Source: Zygnema circumcarinatum (Eukaryota; Streptophyta; Zygnematophyceae; Zygnematales; Zygnemataceae). Taken from it: a stretch of DNA of 64,000 nucleotides. Of this stretch, positions 47,751 through 59,800 are shown piece by piece (within the stretch, counting starts at the first letter, position 1; the number at the start of each line of letters is the position of its first letter). The DNA lies in contig CM074814.1 of assembly GCA_037447605.1 (NCBI GenBank), positions 1,206,174 to 1,270,173 of the forward strand, read 5' to 3'. Position numbers and translations under genes: made by a program. The notes below the pieces were generated by a model. That model did no database searches. It was given only the letters and a program-made list of their open reading frames with translations, and had not been told where the DNA came from.

Positions 47751-49525
47751 AGGGGAAAAGGGAAAAGTGACAAATTCGATTTATTGGGTTCGTGATAGCA
47801 TGCGAACCTGTGGAATTTTGGAAAGGACGAGGGCAGAGAGGGGGGGTGGCATTGTTTCTCCCAAAGCCTGCGGCTGCGCAACATGCAAAGGAGGCTTTGC
47901 GGTTGAAGTGCAAATGGGCGCAAGTACTAATGGTGGAAATGATATTGTCAGTAGTCGTTACCTATTATTCATTGCTGCTTATCTAAGCAAGGGTTGAGAT
48001 GATTTATAGTAAATCTGTAGTATTTACTGACATTTGTCAGAAGTAATATTTTCTTTTAATGGCTATATGAAGCTATTTCCCTTTTGAAACCTCGACTGTG
48101 GAGTAAATCTTGTCTGTGTGAAGAGAGTGGCCTGCCTGCCTTTTTTGGATGGTACTCTTAGTCGTACTCTCACTGTTCCTCCAGCAAAAGTTTCAGCAAC
48201 ATGCTCAGACTTCACAGTTGCAGGAAAGGAGTCATTTCACCGCACTCTGACCTACTATTCCTGTGGCCGAACCTCTGCATGTGAACAACGACAAGTTGTA
48301 AATTTTTCTCTGATAAAACTTCTACAAACTGTCAATATAGACGATAGTTATCAAGGATGAACTCTGCTAGTGTCACCAAAGAACGCCTGCTTAGCGGCAT
48401 ATGGCTGGTGGCTCCTCTCTTGTAATTGTGCCACCTTTTTCTGTCATCCCAAGGTAGGGTTTTCATTTCCTCCATGACCTTCTCCATTTGCACGATAACG
48501 TTCACTGCTTGACCTCGTCGCAGTATCTGCAAAGTCATTTTTTTTGCCTGTTTTTCTTAGAAGAGTGTAAGCCACGGTAACCCCGAAAGCAGTCAATTCT
48601 GCGGGTTTGTGGCAGCACAACTTTGCGCTGCATCTCAAGTTCACAACACGGACTGATCTTTTGGGACACATCACATCAGGTGCGCGATCGCAGCGTTGTT
48701 GTATTGGATTTTTCTTCATTTCAACATATTTTTTTCTCTTGGTTTCCAGCGTCGTTTCATTTCCTTTTCCTCTTCCTGGTCGACCAAGGCTTTTGATTGC
48801 ACAGCATGCAGAGTTTGAGCATGCGTGAGTTTGAATCTGTCCTGACGACCATCTGACTGCAACAATACGCTACAATAATAATACAACTACATTATATGCT
48901 TGCATATATGCTACTACGCTACATTATATTAAAACAGCACCTGGTACAGTACAGAAGATTTCTAGTTTCCTTTCTTCTTAGATGATGCACAGACAGTCTG
49001 CAACTCGCTCTCCTTCAAATCCTCACTGCTCGAGAGAAAAGATGCGGCCTTGATCTCACTCATTGATCTCTGCTCGCTCTCCTTCACTCGCCTTTCGCCT
49101 GCTTCTAATCCAACAGGAGGGAACCAGGTCTGCAAATATTTTGAGCACATTGAAACATTTTCGAACACGTTCCGACCAATGTACCGTACGCCGCGCGACA
49201 GGATTTCTTTGAAATCCGCGGAATTTCCATTTTGTTGCTAGCTGCCCGAACATCACGGCGAGCCCCAAAAACATTGCCGTTCTTCTGCGCTCAAAATATC
49301 TCCCACCGATTAGGGCAAAAGTGTGCACTGCAGACGCTTCCAAACCGTGAAGACGGCCTCTTCTCCTCTCACTGTCCATGGCGGCAGTGAGCGGCTATCT
49401 TCAGCAGCCATAGCACAGCAGTGGAGAGGCTGAGAGGGTTCGGAAAGCCTGCTCCCTCCTGTCTCTACAAGGGAGGAGGATCATTCCTCCTCTGCCTCCA
49501 TAGTTACCGCTCTCCCGCGGCAGCA
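47751..49525. other. Intergenic region between ABCA2-type and SAL-like genes
   Basis: This holds the 3' flank of the ABCA2-type gene and the 5' flank of the SAL-like gene. No gene is supported; a 107-codon minus-strand frame at 49056-49379 has no motifs. An A/T-rich patch with repeated CTACATTATAT lies at 48860-48935. A CCAAT box and GTACCGTACG occur near 49175-49190. Confidence 0.5.
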
Positions 49526-51880
49526 ATGGCCGGGGCTTGCCGCCTGCGGCTGACGCCTCCTGCGCTCAATCACGGAGGGGATGCTGCGTGGCAGCAGGAG
49601 AAGGGCTTCAAAACGCTTGCATTACTTCCAGGGAGAGTTGCATTCAGGGAGGGGAGGGAGGGCGGAGGCCTACACGTTTCTCGTCCCTGCAACTTTTCCT
49701 CCATGCGAAGAGATGTGCATTTGCAGATGTTTGGCTTCGGTTTGGAAAGAAGACAGAACGCATTTAGAGAATACGGCAGAGATATTGCATCCAGGATAGA
49801 GGTGGTGTCTGCGCTAAGTCGGCCGGAAAATTGCTCAGTGGCAACACCAGCCCAGGGTGAGGTTAGGGGCGAAGATGATGGAATAGCGGCAGCTGATCCC
49901 AACGCTTTAATGGCTAAGGAGCAGGTACATTATGATTCAGAAGTGCATTCAGAAGTGTGGCAGGGAACAAGCAGGGAAACAGGGAAGTACGTTTACGAAC
50001 TCGAGGTTGCAACACAGGCAGTGCAGCTGGCATGCCAGCTCAGTATAAGGGTGCAGGAGCGTTTGAGAATGCAGGAGGAGGTGGCTGACACAAAGTCCGA
50101 CAAATCTCCGGTCACCGTCGCAGGTAGACCCTGTTGGCAGTGTTACGATGCCCGCTTTTTGACTTATGATGCAGCATCCTGCCAAGGCTGTATTACTCTC
50201 ACCGACTGATTAACTTTCGAAAACATCCCCTTATTCTGGGTTTCCTTGACAATTATCTGCTTGACAACTGTGCAGATTTCTTGAAACGCATGAACTCCTC
50301 TTTGGTTGGAATTTTCTAATGTTTGGCCACTCGGGATGTCAGATTGGGGAGTGCAGGCAGTAGTAAGCTGGGTGTTGTCCGGGGCATTCCCTGGGGAGGA
50401 GTTGCGCATGGTAGCAGAGGAGGACACAGAAGCCCTTAAGGGAAGCGGAGGGATTGAGCACCTTCAGCGGGTGGTGGCGGCTGTCAACGATTGCCTGGCT
50501 GAGGCAAGTCTTGTTGGGCTTTCGCCGCCTACAAACTCATTGGGAGCTGTTGATGTTCTCAAGGCGATTCAGAGGGGAAGCTCTCCAGGAGGTGGAAAGG
50601 GCCGGCATTGGGTCCTTGATCCTGTGGATGGAACGCTTGGATTCATTCGAGGCGACCAGTACGCTATTGCACTGGCGATGATTGATGATGGGGAGGTAGT
50701 ATTAGGGGTCTTGGGATGCCCTAATTTTCCCATGCGAACGCATTGGCTCAAGCATCCCCATAGGTATCACCGGGTTGCAGCCAAACTTTTTCCGCCTGAA
50801 CCGGGCCAGTGGTACAGGGGCTGTGTGATGAAAGCAAGGAAAGGGGGAGGAGGGGCATGGATGGAGCCTCTTGTACATGACGATAATAAGATAGGGACTG
50901 AGGCGGCTGTAGCAGCGGCCCCGCAAAGAATAAAGGTTTCCATGGTTGACGACCCTGCTGCTGCCACATTCTGTGAGCCAGTGGAGAAGGCTAACTCACG
51001 GCAAGAGCTGACGGCAAATCTGGCTCTCGGCATTGGCATGAGGTCAGCACCAAACATGGCCCTCGTCGACAGCATCCATGACTTCATTAGGACCAAGAAC
51101 GTTTTCACTGATTTTTGGTGTTCAATAGTCTTGCGATGGCACATAACATGTTCAAGAATGCAGAACTCCCATTGGCATCGCCCTTTTTGCCAATGGAGTC
51201 TCTCGGCGTGAATGGCAAGGATTGTCCACTTGACGGGCCTCACTAAGAGAGGCAACGCAAGTGAAACCTGGCTAACTGCAGTTCTGCAGAATGGACGTTC
51301 ATGCTGCCAGGCACATGTTAAGCCTGGTTTGTGGATAGGAGTAATTTCAAAATCAGGGCGTTCTGAGGAGGGGCTTTCTTGCATTACGTCACCTTCTGAA
51401 GGGCCATGCACCTGGAGTACATAGGGGACTGTTCTGTTTTTGTCGCTAGTCATAATCTGATCCTTCATGCTTTGGAAGAGCAGTTGTTCTCTTCAGACCA
51501 AGGCCAAGCTTGATGTATGTCGTCCTTCATGGCGCCATAGCCTGCTAATGAGTGCCTTCTTTTCTCGGTTGTGCAGGAGAGAGCCGCTTCGCGTGTATAG
51601 CATGGCCAAATATGCTGCAATAGCACGGGGAGATGCAGAGATTTTCATGAAATTCGCAAGAGCAGGATACCGTGAGAAAATATGGGATCATGCAGCAGGA
51701 GTGATCATAGTGGAGGAGGCAGGTGGAGTAGTGACAGATGCAGGTGGACAACCCTTAGATTTTTCAAAGGGGCGATATCTGGAGGGGCTGGACCGGGGGA
51801 TAATAGCAACATGCAGCCCTCGACTCCACTCGCACCTGCTGAGTGCGGTGGATGCAAGTCGCAGCTCTTCCACGTTGTAA
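49526..51880 (+). CDS. Plastid SAL/HAL2-like phosphatase (inositol monophosphatase superfamily), 3 exons
   Basis: Exons 49526-50123, 50343-51042 and 51577-51880 join in phase to 533 codons plus stop. The catalytic metal-site motifs are all present: VAEEDTE, HWVLDPVDGTLGF with the DPxDGT signature, and IWDHAAGVIIVEEAGG. Other conserved blocks are SPVTVAD, MVDDPAAATFCEP and YLEGLDRGIIA. The closest plant relatives I recall are the plastid SAL-like proteins that act on 3'-phosphoadenosine 5'-phosphate or related bisphosphates. The substrate here is inferred. The protein has over 150 extra residues before the conserved domain, part of which may be a transit peptide, and a basic insert (LKHPHRYHRVAAK) in exon 2. 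It is longer than typical members (about 400 residues). The first in-frame ATG after the preceding stops was chosen as start. Confidence 0.9.
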
Positions 51881-53002
51881 TGAACAGGGGAGGTTAAATG
51901 CTAAGGCTTAGTTGTATCATACAGTAGACGCGAATAAGCAAGTTCGGGATGGACGGGTTACCTGCCTAGAAAGCAATGCAGATAGTTTTTTGTTCATTAC
52001 AAGGTCTTTGGAGCTTTAAAGCTTCTTATGAGTGCTCGATCAGAAACAGGCTGGCTAGAAAGCGGCAACTGAAGGGCTCTTGGCAACTTAGCTAAGATCA
52101 ATGAGGCATCCATGCGTGAGATGCTATGGGAGATTTTCGCAATGCATGTAATGTTTGAGCCTTACCGGCTGGCTAGACTGCCTTTGCTTTAGCGAGTTTC
52201 TGGCATGGATTCATTTATCGTCCTTGCTAATTCTTGCTATCGGCCGTCAGCATTGAACTGTCTCCTCTAATCAGTGTACCCGTTTTCAAATGAAGTCCCT
52301 GCACTGGGAACGACGCTTGACAATGGTGGGCTCCTTTTCGTTCTCCCTTTCAGCCTTCACCTCCCATTCTGATTATTCACTTTGTGGGCATTCCATGAAA
52401 TCTGAAACTCCGCAGCACACGGCCCTGCCCTGCCCTGCCCTGCCCTGCCCCGCCCTCACCTCGGCAGTCAGAGCCAGAACAAAGCCTGCTTTTAGGCCCT
52501 CTCTGCCCAGCTCCCTCTTTTCCACATCAGGCGAAAGAAAAAGCCATAACGGCCCGATCGATGCGCTCCGTTCCGTCCCGTTCCGTTCCGTCTGTTCCAT
52601 CCAGTTCCGTTCCATGTCGTTCCGTTCCGTGCCGATACATTTCGCGCACAGCCCACTCAAAAATGTGACATTCCGTGTCGCTGTGACAATTTTTGTTAGG
52701 ATAGGCTCCTATTACGGTAAAGTCACATGGAACGGGCCTGCCCAACAGGGATGTTGGAAGCCCCCCCCACCTGAAAGCAGCACCAGCGCCTGCTCCGTCT
52801 GAAGGCGGTCTGGGCATCTCCAGGAGGTAGGAAAAGGGGGGATTTCGGTCACCATCATCATCATCATTAGAGGAATATAGTCAGATATCGTCAGATAGAG
52901 TTTCTCTCGTAGCTTTTCTTCTCATTTTAACACTCTGTGTGGCTCTTTGAGTTGCGGAACTTCTTCGAAGGCTTGAGGAGTGGTCTCAGAGGGAGCAGCA
53001 TC
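51881..53002. other. Intergenic region with pentamer repeats
   Basis: The 3' flank of the SAL-like gene and 5' flank of AP1S. CCCTG repeats (about six units) lie at 52421-52452, and a degenerate GTTCC-rich stretch (CCGTTCCGTTCC and variants) lies at 52567-52640. Open frames over these parts reflect the repeats. No gene is recognised. Confidence 0.55.
52421..52640. repeat. CCCTG and GTTCC pentamer arrays
   Basis: A clean CCCTG array is followed about 110 bp later by a looser array of GTTCC units. The periods are five bases, so the frames rotate and no protein is implied. They lie 360-580 bp before the AP1S start codon. Confidence 0.75.
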
Positions 53003-55409
53003 ATGGTGAGTCCAATGCGTGAACGAAAAGAAGCGCATGGCGGTGGATTTTGGCAGAGTCTGCAGGTCAAAGTTCCACCTCCTTGCGTTTTGTCTTAAAG
53101 TGAAACTTCGGGGCTGTCTGATGTATTGGGAGGGTAACAGATACATTTCGTTTTGCTCATTAGCCGGCAAGGGAAAGTGAGGCTGGCGAAATGGTATTCC
53201 GCTTACTCGCAAAAGGAGCGAAGTAAGGTAAGTGAATGGCTGAGCCGTACGTTGTTAATTGTATGAAATATTGTATCAGAGGAGGAGGTTGAGGATCAGT
53301 TCCTGGTGCAACGATTTCTATACACCAGGGATCCCTAGAAGCTTAAGCTGGATGCCTCTGACTGCACACTGATGGAGAAGGATTTCCCGATTTATACATC
53401 TGGAGAGCGTAAGAAAAATAAAATTAAATATAAAAAAAAAACATCATAAAATAATAAAATTCCTCGCAAACCTTCGCTTTCTGTAAGAGAAACGGTTGAG
53501 TGCATGTTGTTCCAATGATAGTATGCTCTTCAAATTCAAGGGATGCCTCCTGTCGTTGACAGCGCCTCTCACTAGAGCGATTCCCCAACCTTCCTTCGCT
53601 CCACTTCCCAATTTCTCCTCTCATTCATAATTTATACTTTGCTTCTGCTGGTTGTCGTGGTTTTCTTCCTCTCCTACAGGCCATTAGAGAACTGAGCGGA
53701 ACAATCATATCCAGAGGTGCTAAGCTTTGCAATTTCGTTGAATGGAGAGGACTACGTGTAGTCTACAAAAGGTGGGATTTTGCGATCTCATCCTTTGGTG
53801 ATGTCGCACAGCACTTGTTCATGACGAGCCTTCTCAATTTCCTAGCGAAGAGTGCTTCAAAGAATGCTTTGCCTGTCGGCTGTCCGAGGCATATTGCATG
53901 TTGAGGCTCGTAGACTAAACTGGAGTTTCTCCTTCTAGAAAGTCATTATCAGTACGAAGGGTTATTTTTTACACGTCCTCTTCGAAGGCGGGATCCATGA
54001 GTGGAGGCTGGCATTGACCTTTGACATGCAAAGTTACTTCTAAAACTAACTTGGCAAGGCTCATGCTGTGCTGTATAATTGTCTGTGTTCTGGATCAGAT
54101 ACGCGAGCTTGTATTTTTGCATGTGCATTGATTCCGATGACAATGAGCTCGACACGTTAGAGGTCATTCACCATTATGTCGAGATTCTTGATCGTTACTT
54201 TACAAATGTAAGTTTCTTTATTCTTTTTCCCGTTTGTACTTGCATGCCCGACTTTCTCGCACTAAATTTTGTTCCTTTTTAATAGCACACGTTACCTTTT
54301 CGATTTAAGTGAGCCACAGAGACCGTATGGTCCGCATTTCCTTATCATTTCCATATGCGCAAAGACTTCGAAATATAATCAGCAGACATGTTCATGCTTC
54401 ACTAATTCTTTGTGTAGGTTCAAGTAGGTTTTGAAAAAAAAATCTGGCTGGTTTTCGTCCGGCATGTTGAATCTTTCTGTGGCGTACTGAAAATTGCTCA
54501 CACCCATGTTACCAACGTGATTTCCAAGGAACATACTGAAAAATATGCTGAAGCCTTGCTGTTGTTGGGGGTTGGCAGGTCTGTGAGCTCGACCTCATCT
54601 TTAACTTTCATAAGGTGGAGACACTTGCCATATGTCAACCTGATGTCGTAGAGGTCTATCATCTTATTGGATCTGTAGTGTTCAACTAGGAATTCAGACT
54701 TCAGTCAACTGGGTGCGAAAGTGGGCAAAGAGGCCACCTATGCAGTCGTTCCACTCTAGTCGTACAAAAAAACCAGCAACACAAACATAAGATTTGCTGG
54801 TGGCAGATAACTGAAAAAACATGACCGATGCGACTCAAACATCGAACAAACGTTTGTGCTCTGCGCAGGCATACTACATATTGGACGAAGTTCTGCTTGC
54901 AGGGGAGCTGCAGGAATCGAGCAAGAAGTCTGTTGCGCGGGTCATTGCTGCTCAGGTGGGCAAAGCAAAGGGCCTCCTCAAAGCCTTTTCCTCGTAAATG
55001 GGTCTCAGTGGTCGCGACCGTTCTGACGGCACTTGCAACGTCTGGCACAAATAATGGCACAGCATAGTTTGTTTCCAGAAAAATATTGACAAAAGGTTAC
55101 AGCCCCTCCAGTCGATGCTTAATGTCGACTCAAGCTTTCTTTCACGCTGAAATACGAAACCTTTTGGGTGGATGAAGTCCTTCTCATTGTAGGGTTCATT
55201 CAGTTCTTTAGGATTTTTGGTATGCACATCATGCAGATGTTTGCACATCAGTACAGTATGGGATGGCGGCAATCGCTTGTAGTCTTATAGTCCTTCTTCC
55301 ATCTGCATGCGATTAACCAATTTCATCTTTCTTTCAACAGGATACGCTGGTTGAAACTGCCAAGGAGCAAGCTGGCTCTATCAGCAACATGATGGCTATG
55401 GCCAAGTGA
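53003..55409 (+). CDS. AP1S: AP-1 clathrin adaptor complex sigma subunit, 7 coding exons
   Basis: Exons: 53003-53005 (the ATG alone), 53141-53227, 53680-53771, 54099-54207, 54579-54614, 54869-54955 and 55341-55409, in phase, total 160 codons plus stop, the normal sigma-1 length. The longin fold reads [73 protein letters not shown] and [20 protein letters not shown]. The CELDLIFNF and [13 protein letters not shown] blocks mark sigma of AP-1 rather than AP-2 or AP-3. The protein is part of the core of AP-1, which sorts cargo with dileucine signals into clathrin vesicles at the trans-Golgi network. The isolated ATG exon (ATG/GTGAGT donor, then ACAG/ATACATTTC) is the only start giving the conserved N-terminus. 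Confidence 0.95.
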
Positions 55410-55915
55410 GACTGGATAAATAGAGAGCGAGAGACAAAATAGGAGAGGAGAGAGATAGAGAGAGAGAGAGAGTGTGTGTGTGTGAGAGAGAGAGTATGCC
55501 TCTTGCGGAGCAGGGTTATCAGCAACCCTACAAGTCGAACAAAGCCTCCTCTTGTGGTGCTGGGACAGGTCACTTTTGTGGCTCCGACCCTCTTGACACA
55601 TAGCACAAATGGGTGACGAGAGGAGGAGACCGAGCGGGCTATCTCATTGAAGAGTTTGGGGTTCAATCGGGTCATAGCTTCGTCTTCTTTGCCTTCTCCA
55701 CTGGCCAATGCCCCGCTGTAATTAATCCTTGTTATTTTGCTGTAGAAAGTTCGCAATGAAGCGCCTCTAGGACGCTGCCTGGCGGGCTCTAACTTCCCTT
55801 TGTAGCAAGAGAGGGGCGCGCGATTGTGTCTCAGCTTGGTGCTCGTCTTGTCATTTTTTTATATTGAAAGTTACTCGGGCCTTCACATGGCGGGCACAAC
55901 GGAAAAATTGTTTGG
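55410..55915. other. 3' flank of AP1S with GA microsatellite
   Basis: No gene. A GA-rich microsatellite with a short TG run lies at 55425-55496, directly after the AP1S stop, probably in its 3' untranslated region. Confidence 0.55.
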
Positions 55916-55918
55916 GGG

Positions 55919-56853
55919 CCTCCCTCCCTCCCTCCCTCCCTCCCTCCCTCCCTCCCTTTCTCCCTCCCTCCCCTCCCTCCCCTCCCCCTCCCCCTCCCCC
56001 CTCCCCTCCCCTCTTCTCCCTCTTCTCCCCTCTTCTCCCTCTTCTCCCCTCCCTCCCCTCTTCTCCCTCCCCTTCCCTTCCCTTCCCTTCCTTCACCTTC
56101 CCTCCCTCCCTCCCTCCCTCCCTCCCTCCCTCCCTCCCTCCCTCCTTCCCTCCCCTCCCTCCTTCCCTTCCCTTCCTTCCCTTCCTTCCTTCCTTCCCTT
56201 CCCTTCCTTCCTTCCTTCCTTCCCTTCCCTTCCCTTCCCTTCCCTTCCCTTCCCTTCCTTCCCTTCCCTTCCCTTCCTTCCCTCCTTCCTTCCTTCCTTC
56301 CCTTCCTTCCTTCCCTTCCTTCCTTCCCTCCTTCCTTCCTTCCTTCCTTCCTTCCTTCCTCTTCCCTTCCCTTCCCTTCCTTCCTTCCTGTTCTCCTCCT
56401 TCCTTCTCCTCCCCTCCCTCCCTCCTCTTCCTCCTTCCTCCTCCTCCTTTCCTCCTTCCCTTCCCTCCCTCCCTCCTCTCCTCCCCTCCCTCCCTCCCTC
56501 CCTCCCTTCCCTTCCCTTCCCTCCCTTCCCTTCCTTCCCTCCTTCCTTCCTCCTTCCTTCCTTCCTTCCTCCCTTCCTCCTCCCTCCCTCCCTCCCTTCC
56601 CTTCCCTCCTTCCTTCCCTTCCCTTCCTTCCTTCCCTCCCTTCCTTCCCTCCCTTCCTTCCTTCCTTCCTTCCCTCCCTCCCTTCCCTCCTCCCTCCCTC
56701 CCTCCTCCTCCCTCCCTTCCCTCCCTCCCTCCTTCCCTCCTTCCTTCCTCCCCTCCTTCCTTCCTCCCTTCCCTCCCCTCCTTCATTCCTCCTTCCCTCC
56801 TCTCCTTCCCTCCCTTCCCTTCCCTTCCTTCCTTCCCTCCCTCCCTCCCTCCC
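55919..56853. repeat. Polypyrimidine (CCCTT/CCTTCC)n tract, about 0.94 kb
   Basis: The plus strand is almost pure C and T with only a few A or G over 935 bp, built of shifting CCCTCC, CCTTCC and CTTCCTT units. All three frames on both strands remain open (Pro/Ser/Leu or Gly/Arg/Glu/Lys), which is a composition effect. It ends where gypsy copy B homology begins. Long purine/pyrimidine mirror tracts can form triplex DNA. Confidence 0.96.
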
Positions 56854-56856
56854 CAG

Positions 56857-59800
56857 ATCCCAATTCTCGGACTGCTCCCCCGCAACCTACTGAGGATGCC
56901 CGACGGAATCGGGCCAAGGTGGCCCCTCTTTCCTTTTGGGGCGAACATCCTACCACGGACTGCTCGATTGAGCAGTGGTTGGGTCAAACGAAGGGCTACC
57001 TTCTGGCGACCAACTGTCCCCCCCTCCAGTGGGTAAGCTTTGCTTCCAGCAGCTCGAGAGAGCCCCATCCATCTATGTGGCACCTCTGATAAATGGACCA
57101 ATCAAATGACTCAGATAAACTTATCCAAGCCGCTGCAAGCCCTGGGATCCCGGCTTGGAGGCCCAGATAAGTTTCAGAGCGTGGTCCGAACCAGAGGCGT
57201 CGAGGGCAGTTTCTGCGAGCCTCCGACAGTGCGGGTGGCCGCGCAGCCTGGGCGGTGATTCTTTTGCCACTCAGGAATGGCCTGGACCGCGCTGAGCGGC
57301 GGTGAGCTGACCGACGGGTCTCTGAAGACCGTGGGACCCCGCCTGACTCTGGGCTGTACTTGCAATGCAGCCATTCATTGGACACCGCCTTGCAGGGGAT
57401 TTGAGGGCCCTTCCCGACCCCAGCAGAGGTCGCGGCGACGTGCAGGTCGTGGAAGGCGGGACTCCCAACTGCTGCCGAGCTGGGAAGAACAGACGGAGAG
57501 CGCCAAAGTGGTACGCCCATCGCTTGCACGCCGCGATGATGCGAGGAGTGGAGAAGGGTGAGCGGAACAAGTGTTCCATCCGCAAGGAGGGCATGCAGCC
57601 CGGATTGCCACTCGCCGGACAAGGAAGCGCGAGCGAAAACCCCGAACCAGGCCCACTTGGGCCGTGTGGGTCCGGCGTGGTGAGGGAGGGAATGGGGCTG
57701 CCATCAAGGATAAGAGACTATTGTTTCTTAGAACCTCGGACATTCTTAATTTGGTGGGCAGGACTTTGGGAGTGCAAGATCTTTTTGTGTTTGAGTGTAG
57801 CTCCCTTCTTCATTTTCTCTTCCCCTGCGCTGTAGTGACTCCTCCTCAGTTTCCTCAATGTCACATGGATGGTCGATGAGATGTGTTTGTCCCTGAATGT
57901 CACTGGGTAATAATGTCTTGCAGTGATTGTCATGAATACCATAGCTGTAATGGACGCATCGTATATTTGGCTGCGGTGTTGCTCACCCAGCATGGGCAGT
58001 TCGCACCTTCCCAGCGCCACTTGGCGGTCATGGAGCGGTTAAGGAGGGGCACGTTGGTGCGGAGATGGAAGGATCCACCGGGCTTGCTGGTTGGCTCACC
58101 TTACCCACATTTCGTGTGGAGGGGCGGCATACTGGAGCCTCAGCATGTAGTGCAATCTCTCTTCCACTTGCCAGGTGGCATGCCATGACCTTAGTGAGGT
58201 CAGCAAATAGCACCCACCATCCTGTTCCTTCAATTCCTGGGCAGATGCTAACTTTGTTGGTCTCGTGACCAGAGTTTGGGTTGACCAGGATCCCCGTTCA
58301 GAAAGTGTTCCTTGGGGATGGACGCAAGAGGCCAGGACCTCTGGTAGCGTGCGGCTCAAGTACAACTCCAATCCTATGCGGGCAGTCAAGTGTCTTGGAA
58401 CCAGCTGGCCACTGGTGCTGATGTTATTTTGGGGAGTGCTTGGTTAACCATGGTCAAAGCACAAATGGACTCTTCTGCTCCACATAAATCTCCACATCGT
58501 GAGGCGGCTTACCTTACACCCTGGCAAGCCACGTCCTCTGCTGTCGGCACCCTGCACCTCTTCCTCCTGGGTGCGGTGGCCAGAGGCAGTAAGGGATGCA
58601 CCTTGTTGGTGGTGCCATGTCGTGGCGGCCACTCGGTGGTGGAGGAGTGGGCTGGAGGAGTGGCGGTCCGCGGATCTGTCTCGAGCTGTCATCCCAGATC
58701 CGACCTCTGTTGGATGAATTTACAAGGATGTCTTCCTGATGACCTTCCAAAGAGGTTGCCACCATCGAGGGGTGGGCACAGCGATCCCTCTTAAAGCCTG
58801 AGCGAAGCCGCCTTGGCGGCCGATCTGTCATAAGCCAAAGGACATGAAAATTCGTAGCAATTGGCGCTTTGCATGACGGGCTGGATAGAGACCAGCAGAG
58901 CCTGCACCATCTTGTTTGTTGGGAGAAAAGGATAGCTCATAAGATCTGCATGATTGTGGCAGCTGGCAGATCAGTGTGAGGACCATTTTGCTTCCACATC
59001 TCGATAATCTGTTCAATCTGGCACCGCAAGTCCAAAGTATTTGCATCACTTGATCTTGCTCAGGGTCCCCTAGGATGCACGTCACAAAAAGCTGATGTAC
59101 AACTGATTGAGCGCTCGATTAGTCATTTCCAATATAATGTCCTTTGGATTGGCTAATGCTGGGCGCTTCCACTGTCATGACGAAATGTTCGTCCAGCATC
59201 AAACAAGTTTGTTTTGGTTTCCTCGATGATATATTATCTGAGTGAGCAGAGAGGACGTCTTGAGCACGTTCGGAAAGTGTTTGAGAACACTGAGGAAACA
59301 CCAATTTTATCCAAGGGAAGAAGTGTCGCTTGGTGAGCAGCAAGTTGCTTTATCTTGAGCATATTCTCAAATGATCAGGGCCTCCGGCCTCGCCCTACGA
59401 GGCTTCGCGTAGAAACTTGGGCACCGCGCTAACTTGCGTACAACTGAGTTCTTTGTGGGCTGCGAGCACTCGTACCAGTCATCCAAGGGTTTAGTAAGTT
59501 GGTTCCTCCTGACTGATTTGACACGTCCCGCTGCTCCCCTTTACATGGACCCCGATGCCCCAGATGCATTCGAAGGTCTGGCCATGCAGCTGTCCGCGCC
59601 CGCCTCCGTGGCGGACCGTTCCAAACCTTATGAAGTGGTTTGTGATGCTTCGGGATTCGCCTTGGGTGCCGTCTTGTTTCAAGATGGTCAACCTCTGGCG
59701 TATGAAAGTCGCAAAATGAATCCCGCTGAGCTCAACTATTCTGCAACAGAATAGGAACTGCTTGCAGTGGTCCACGCCCTGAGGACATGGCGGTGCTATT

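Noticed and set aside
49056-49379. 107-codon minus-strand frame upstream of the SAL-like gene
   Set aside because: It has no recognised motif and overlaps the expected promoter; its length is within chance for this composition.
55824-57101. Open frames of about 400 residues on both strands, rich in Pro/Ser/Leu or Gly/Arg/Glu
   Set aside because: They are produced by the polypyrimidine tract, where stops are impossible in any frame. There are no domains, and all frames are open at once.
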